From the NCBI RefSeq assembly GCF_000006405.1, contig NW_003213081.1, forward strand, positions 530,692 to 581,951: 51,260 nt of DNA. Reading direction: 5' to 3'. Both the position numbers and the translations under genes were made by a program. Of this stretch, positions 47,601 to 51,260 are shown piece after piece; position 1 is the first letter of the stretch; each line of letters begins with the position of its first letter. The stretch is from Perkinsus marinus ATCC 50983 (lineage: Eukaryota; Perkinsozoa; Perkinsida; Perkinsidae). The notes below the pieces were generated by a model, which was not told the DNA's origin, made no database searches, and saw only the letters and a program-made list of their open reading frames with translations.

Positions 47601-49185
47601 GGAGAATAACTGTTGTGGCGGCCTTCTGAATACCATCAAGTTCCCAAGGGACGCCAGTGCGACAGATCTCGCGAGGTGGGCGCCGATGAGTATATAAGCC
47701 TCACGTCTCGATCGCAGTATAATGCCGAAGCCTCGCTACGATGACGACGTCTCGGTGGGCGATAATACACAGCAGTGCACAGCAACGCTCGAATCCACGG
47801 ATGCTCCTCCATCGCAAAATGAACCAGAAGCGACCCCCCAGCAAATGCAACCCCAACCTCCCCGTATCGAGAGCTGTCGTTTACCGCCGATCATTGAGAG
47901 TCGTGACCGAACTGGCGGGTGAGGGAGCTCCCAGCTGAACTCGTGCTCAGCACATGACCATCTCAGACCCCGGCCATCCCCCAAAGCTCCACCGGTTGAG
48001 CTTGGGAATGTTGTCAATGCTGTCCCACAGAGGCGGCGTCAGACTAACGAACCGCATCAAAGGCCACACAACACAAGAGGGAATCGAAACTCGGTCGCAT
48101 ACCGACAATTCGTCGGCAATTTCCCTCCGGCTTACTACGAATATCGAGCAGATGCCAATAAGAGGTATGGTGATGACTCAGAGATGGTCGCACCTCATCG
48201 CTCGATAGATACTGCATACCAGAATCGGATATAGTCCTCAGGGAGGCCCAGAGACTTGTCGACGACGCAAGAGTAAGCTTAGATGTATCACGCTGAAATG
48301 GTCTAGTTGGTTATGACGATCGCCTCACACGCGATAGGTCCCGAGTTCGATTCTCGGTTTCAGTATTTTCAATCTTCTCAGTCCCGCGTTCCCAATTCAC
48401 AGCGTCGACATCCCTTACAAGGACCTCGACGGCATCAGTACGGCGGCTCCCCCAATATGCGTGTTCCTAATATTTACCGTACTTCTATACTAACCTTTCG
48501 AGTGACCATATTCTCACCCACTTCAGGCCGGGCCAGTGTTGTCCATAATGGAAGGACTCCAACTCAGCATTACGGCATTAACCACAGTGGAACGCCCGCC
48601 TCGTTGGGGGGTAAGTGACTTCATGAAGTCCAGTCGTTCTTTTTTGGGTATAATATTTCAACTCAACAAACTGTCATCTCAGATGCATGTCAACGTTTAC
48701 CAAAAATCGACCACCATCATGCAGGTAATTCAGATTCTTTCTTCAACTCACCCCCAACTATTTATCAGTATAAGAGTGCAGATAATCTTATTTTAAAATA
48801 CATCTATTATTACATGAAACACATTAAAAATAACATACATTCTGCCGTCAGGAATTCCATACCGATGCAGAGGAGGGGGAGGACTTTCAGCTGCCTACCA
48901 TCACGGAGGCCCTTCGAGAGGCATAAGGTGAGTAAGAGCACCTCCACCACTGCCCGAAACCTTCCCCTCAGCAACCCTCGTTACGTCCTGGCGCCTATCC
49001 CCCACCCAACCAGCGTCAACAAAATGGTCTACCTCGACAATCGAAGAGGTTCCAGAGTGAGAATTGCCATTCCCTTCGCGATGAAATACTCTCCCATTTT
49101 CAGGTGTAATTCTGCTTGTCGTCGTCGAATGCACGATATCCTTGTCTATTCACCGGTTGTTCAAATCACAAGCCTCGAGTTCTAG
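44618..49185 (+). CDS. NIMA-related (NEK-type) protein kinase with P/Q/G-rich tail, multi-exon
   Basis: A possible start is ATG at 44618 ([13 protein letters not shown]); an upstream exon is not excluded. Kinase subdomains in order: glycine loop [17 protein letters not shown]-type lysine YALKRVKL, alpha-C Glu [12 protein letters not shown], hinge [57 protein letters not shown]-loop [42 protein letters not shown]. The acid-loop HRD plus YYASPEV and the EEIW-type helix are typical of NEKs, which act in centrosome/cilium and mitotic control. DFN replaces DFG. Exons: 44618-44758, 44808-44947, 45283-45501 (split by a 37-nt intron), 46983-47146, 47199-47294, 47338-47421, 47468-47675, then tail exons rich in Pro, Gln, Asn and Gly ([40 protein letters not shown]). 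Tail exons after 47.9 kb and the stop are less certain. Confidence 0.87.
44964..45034 (-). tRNA. tRNA-Thr(UGU), antisense inside a kinase intron
   Basis: Minus strand, 71 nt: acceptor GCCGGTT/ATTCGGC (one U-U mismatch, one G-U), D-arm GCTTAGTGGTAGAGC, anticodon arm TCAGT-CTTGTAA-ACTGA (anticodon TGT), variable AGGTC, T-arm GGCGG-TTCAATC-CCGCC. A and B boxes are good (TAGTGGTAGA region; GGTTCAATCCC). It begins 17 bases after the splice donor GTAAGA of the kinase intron. It looks functional, but its place among other intronic tRNA pieces leaves a family F origin open. Confidence 0.78.
45040..45270. repeat. Family D arm with two perfect palindromes
   Basis: 45,065-45,107 is a perfect inverted repeat (arms of 21 nt, TTTACTCAGCAGTGTTGAAA..., one central T). 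45,111-45,139 is a second (arms of 14, GAATATATATTTCA). These are family D tips (CAGTGTTG...GAATATATATTC) joined head to head. The usual CAGCTGAGCTCAGG arm and one unexpanded unit follow. It is in the kinase intron before [10 protein letters not shown]. Confidence 0.8.
45503..46945 (-). repeat. Family D element with ~19 minisatellite copies in a kinase intron
   Basis: After donor GTATGATGGGGGGAAAGG the 70-bp unit repeats about 19 times to about 46,832, in reverse orientation and almost without variation (one copy lacks four bases, one has AATATTAAAATG). A diverged inverted arm follows (TTGGTTTCTTAACATTTCGA to CGAATATTCCGACACTCC). The exon starts at 46,983 ([11 protein letters not shown]). This is the largest expansion in the window. 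The high identity implies recent growth. Confidence 0.9.
48273..48363 (+). repeat. Family F intron (91 nt) made largely of a tRNA-Val
   Basis: Donor GTAAGCTTAGATGTATCAC is followed directly by the tRNA-Val(CAC) at 48,292. The last six intron bases TTTCAG belong to its 3' acceptor strand (TTTCAGT). The frame closes: [11 protein letters not shown] then [12 protein letters not shown]. The tRNA therefore forms about 80 per cent of the intron and supplies the 3' splice site. Confidence 0.78.
48292..48364 (+). tRNA. tRNA-Val(CAC), spanning a 3' splice site
   Basis: Acceptor GCTGAAA/TTTCAGT pairs fully (one G-U), discriminator A. D-arm GTCTAGTTGGTTATGAC, anticodon arm ATCGC-CTCACAC-GCGAT perfectly paired with anticodon CAC, variable AGGTC, T-arm CCGAG-TTCGATT-CTCGG perfect. 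It is the best folded tRNA in the window and matches the general eukaryotic tRNA-Val layout. It is in sense orientation to the kinase gene; its last base overlaps the next exon. Confidence 0.85.
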
Positions 49186-49569
49186 TTGCTGCCCCTCATT
49201 TTTTCTACGTTATGGTGTCGAAACCGCCGATTGCTTACACGATTATGCAGGGGGAACAACAAAACCCACAAGAAATACGGAGTATGATTTCCAACATTCT
49301 CTCACTCTACCCACTTAAATACGATTCATCCCTATGCTGTTAGGAGCAACAAAATATGTATCAAATTGGCGACCATCTTATTGTAGTGTTTATCACTCTC
49401 GCAGTTGCTTACTACAACCTTCTCCCACCTCGCACTTCCGAACCAAGTTCACCAGAAAGTATAGCTTTTCTCCATCGTTCGAGAGACATACTCTTCCCCA
49501 CTGCCCACGTTCACACAACAACCATCAACACTTCAAAGAAACACTTAAACCCACACAACGTCAATACAT

Positions 49570-51040
49570 TTAATCCCTTTCATAATCACCATACCAATAC
49601 CCTCTACCCATAATCCCCTTCCCTTTCCTTGCCTTACCATATACTCCCTTTCCCCACCCCTTCCCCTTCGCCGGAACAAACACCCAATACCCCTTCCCCT
49701 TACCCGCCATGCAACCATCATCACCCTCCGAATCAGAATCATATCTCATACCTTTTCCCTTCCCTTTCCACGATGGAACAAATCCTTTTCCCTTATAGCC
49801 CTTCCCACCCTTATAATAATCACGATAACCCTTCCCCTTCCCTTTACCCCCAAAATCTTGCTCATCTTGCCTTCCCTTACCTTTCCCTAACGCATACAAT
49901 CTCCCTTTTCCTCTCCTCTGAATCACTTCCTCCGAACCACTCTCCGACACCGTTTTACCCTTGCCACTGTCAATACCGTCAAAACGACCTTTTCCCTTCC
50001 CTTTCCTCATCGGACTTCCCTTCACGTAGAAACCAGTGCCACGCCAATGATCTCGCCACCCTTTGCCCTTCCCATACTGACTCGAGCCCTTCCCCTTTCC
50101 CTTACGCGGAAAATTCTCCACCGAATCGTCATCAGATGTGGAAAGCGAGCGAATCTATAAAGAAAAAAAACTCGCGAATTTTCCGTCGGAAATTGGACAC
50201 CTCACAAACCACGAAATTATATCCACAAACATTTAATTAAAATTATCGGAAAAGTTTCAAGACTTCACCTAAAAAGTAAAAATCTGAAATTTTCTAACAA
50301 TAACACAAACAAAAACTACAACGAAAATACAAAATATCCTCACAAACGATAAAATTTTTAATTAAAATTCCATCAAAATAGAGTTTCACCCGTTTTACGT
50401 GAAGTGGTGAAAAACGCGATATTCGCGGTGATATGCAGTAGTCGTGAAATATGTTTTTCACTACTGTTTTTCATATCACTAGGGTGGTGAAACTCCAATG
50501 AAACAAATATTCACCTTTTCCTTTCCAATTATATCGTCACGACCACGAACATCAAAATCATCCTTTTTTCCGACCAGGGGACCTGAGCTGAAAAATAAAA
50601 AGAAAAATCAGAAAAAACTCATACCTTTAAGATTAGCAGTAACCATTCAGGCGCGCGAGGGGAAGGGAAAATAAAATAAAATCTACAACAAAAAATATCT
50701 TAGGTTCTCCTAGGCAACACTCAGATGAAAAGATACCCCCAAGCAATAAATCAATCATTAACAGAAACTTTCTAATACGGCATGAGCTTGTACAAGATTC
50801 GGGCCAACCATGGCATCTTCTCAAACTCCTCCTTCTCGACGGCTTCGACCTCCTCATTACCTGAAAAATGAAAAAAATACAATTAACGGCGAGTGTTGGC
50901 TATGACACTATGAAAATTCTACGAGGAAACTTTCTGTACACTTCTACCCTTCTGAGCTCAACTGAGGAAGGCAAACATATACCACCTTACTGGTTAGAAA
51001 TACTAACCCAGTAAGACCGACGAATTTTCCATTTGCACTC
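49570..51040 (-). CDS. KGKG-repeat, glycine/lysine-rich protein, 3' part (5' end outside or unresolved)
   Basis: The last exon (about 50,155-49,570) encodes over 180 residues dominated by KGKGKG, KGKGW and RGKGR blocks. They are interspersed with aromatic GYW/YKG segments and acidic patches (SDSEGDD), ending GRGYWYGDYERD. Upstream exons: SGPLVGKKDDFDVRGRDDII (~50,588-50,513), NEEVEAVEKEEFEKMPWLAR with ILYKLMP (~50,860-50,780), and probably LSANGKFVGLTG (~51,045-51,010). K/G-rich tracts of this kind are frequent in alveolate, especially dinoflagellate-lineage, proteins and suggest RNA or nucleic-acid binding. No catalytic domain is visible. Introns carry a complete family C MITE (50,381-50,500), a family A unit (50,697-50,745) and a family D arm (~50,930-50,990). 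Confidence 0.7.
50381..50500. mobile_element. Family C MITE, complete
   Basis: AGAGTTTCACCCGTTTTACG to TAGGGTGGTGAAACTCCA, about 120 bp, with the CGCGATATTCGCGGTGATAT core. It lies in an intron of the KGKG gene. Confidence 0.82.
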
Positions 51041-51260
51041 AGAATGGGAAAGTAAATTTACTAAAATTCAAAGCACTGCTGAACCCAACTACAATGAAAA
51101 CCCGAAAACCCGAAACCCGAACTATAATTAAAACCCGAAACCCGAAGTCCAACTACCCACCTTCCCCTCCTCGAACTCTCATCAGAGAAACTTCATAGAT
51201 TAATATACGATTCGGCCACCTACCACCAACACAAAGATATTCGGGCGAGCGAGATTTACA
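51041..51260. other. Right edge: short tandem AAACCCGAA repeat and possible further exons
   Basis: 51,098-51,150 has a degenerate repeat of AAACCCGAAACCCGAA. The final 100 bases could hold another minus-strand exon of the KGKG gene, but no frame is supported before the window ends. Confidence 0.4.

Overview
This window is from a nuclear genome of an intron-rich protist. Coding exons are short, have ordinary composition and are separated by AT-rich introns. I recognise LSG1 GTPase, PRPP synthetase, phosphoserine aminotransferase, an Mpv17/PMP22 protein, a DHRS4-type dehydrogenase with a peroxisomal tail, a NIMA-related kinase and a K/G-rich (KGKG) protein. Introns carry repeated, self-similar sequences. 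Together this suggests an alveolate, perhaps a perkinsid or a syndinian dinoflagellate such as Amoebophrya; that placement is inference, not proof. Gene models were made by hand: I joined exons by reading frame, splice signals (GT-AG almost throughout) and intron phase. Exact exon edges are given only where the phases closed.

Layout: 1-3.0 kb, gene-poor, with one weak ORF. 3.4-6.3 kb (-), a BTB/T1 (KCTD-like) gene. 7.1-13.6 kb (-), LSG1. 14.7-15.3 kb (+), Mpv17/PMP22 family. 15.76-16.39 kb (+), a small two-helix membrane protein. 17.0-20.4 kb (+), DHRS4-like dehydrogenase. 21.2-25.4 kb (-), PRPP synthetase. 25.4-27.7 kb, gap. 27.7-32.8 kb (-), alpha/beta hydrolase. 33.7-37.5 kb (-), unrecognised membrane-anchored protein. 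38.0-38.3 kb, a locus open on both strands. 38.3-42.6 kb (+), phosphoserine aminotransferase. 42.6-44.6 kb, gap. 44.6-49.2 kb (+), NEK-type kinase. 49.6-51.26 kb (-), KGKG-repeat protein, cut by the window edge. The genes are housekeeping functions (60S ribosome maturation, nucleotide and serine biosynthesis, peroxisome and organelle metabolism, signalling) and do not form one pathway.

The striking content is the introns. I find at least nine repeat families that sit in introns and are shared between unrelated genes. Several form whole introns of 44-57 nt. Family A is a GTATCTT...AAGATAC hairpin. Family B is GCGCGCGCCCA plus ATCGAT. Family C is a MITE with GGAGTTTCAC inverted ends. Family D is a long-inverted-repeat element holding a 70-bp minisatellite that has expanded in seven places. 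Family E is GCGGAGCGAAGC. Family F is tRNA-derived introns. Family G is a hAT-like MITE with 8-bp target duplications. Family H has ATTTGATATGCAAAT ends and carries a family C copy. Family I is AAATGCAAGATTGCAAG. Families A and B work as introns in both orientations. The tRNA-derived introns look like the most novel element: in one the acceptor stem of a well-folded tRNA-Val supplies the 3' splice site, and in others only the T-arm end of a tRNA remains as a 44-54 nt intron. I read the window as several introner-like element families that have coexisted and nested in one genome.
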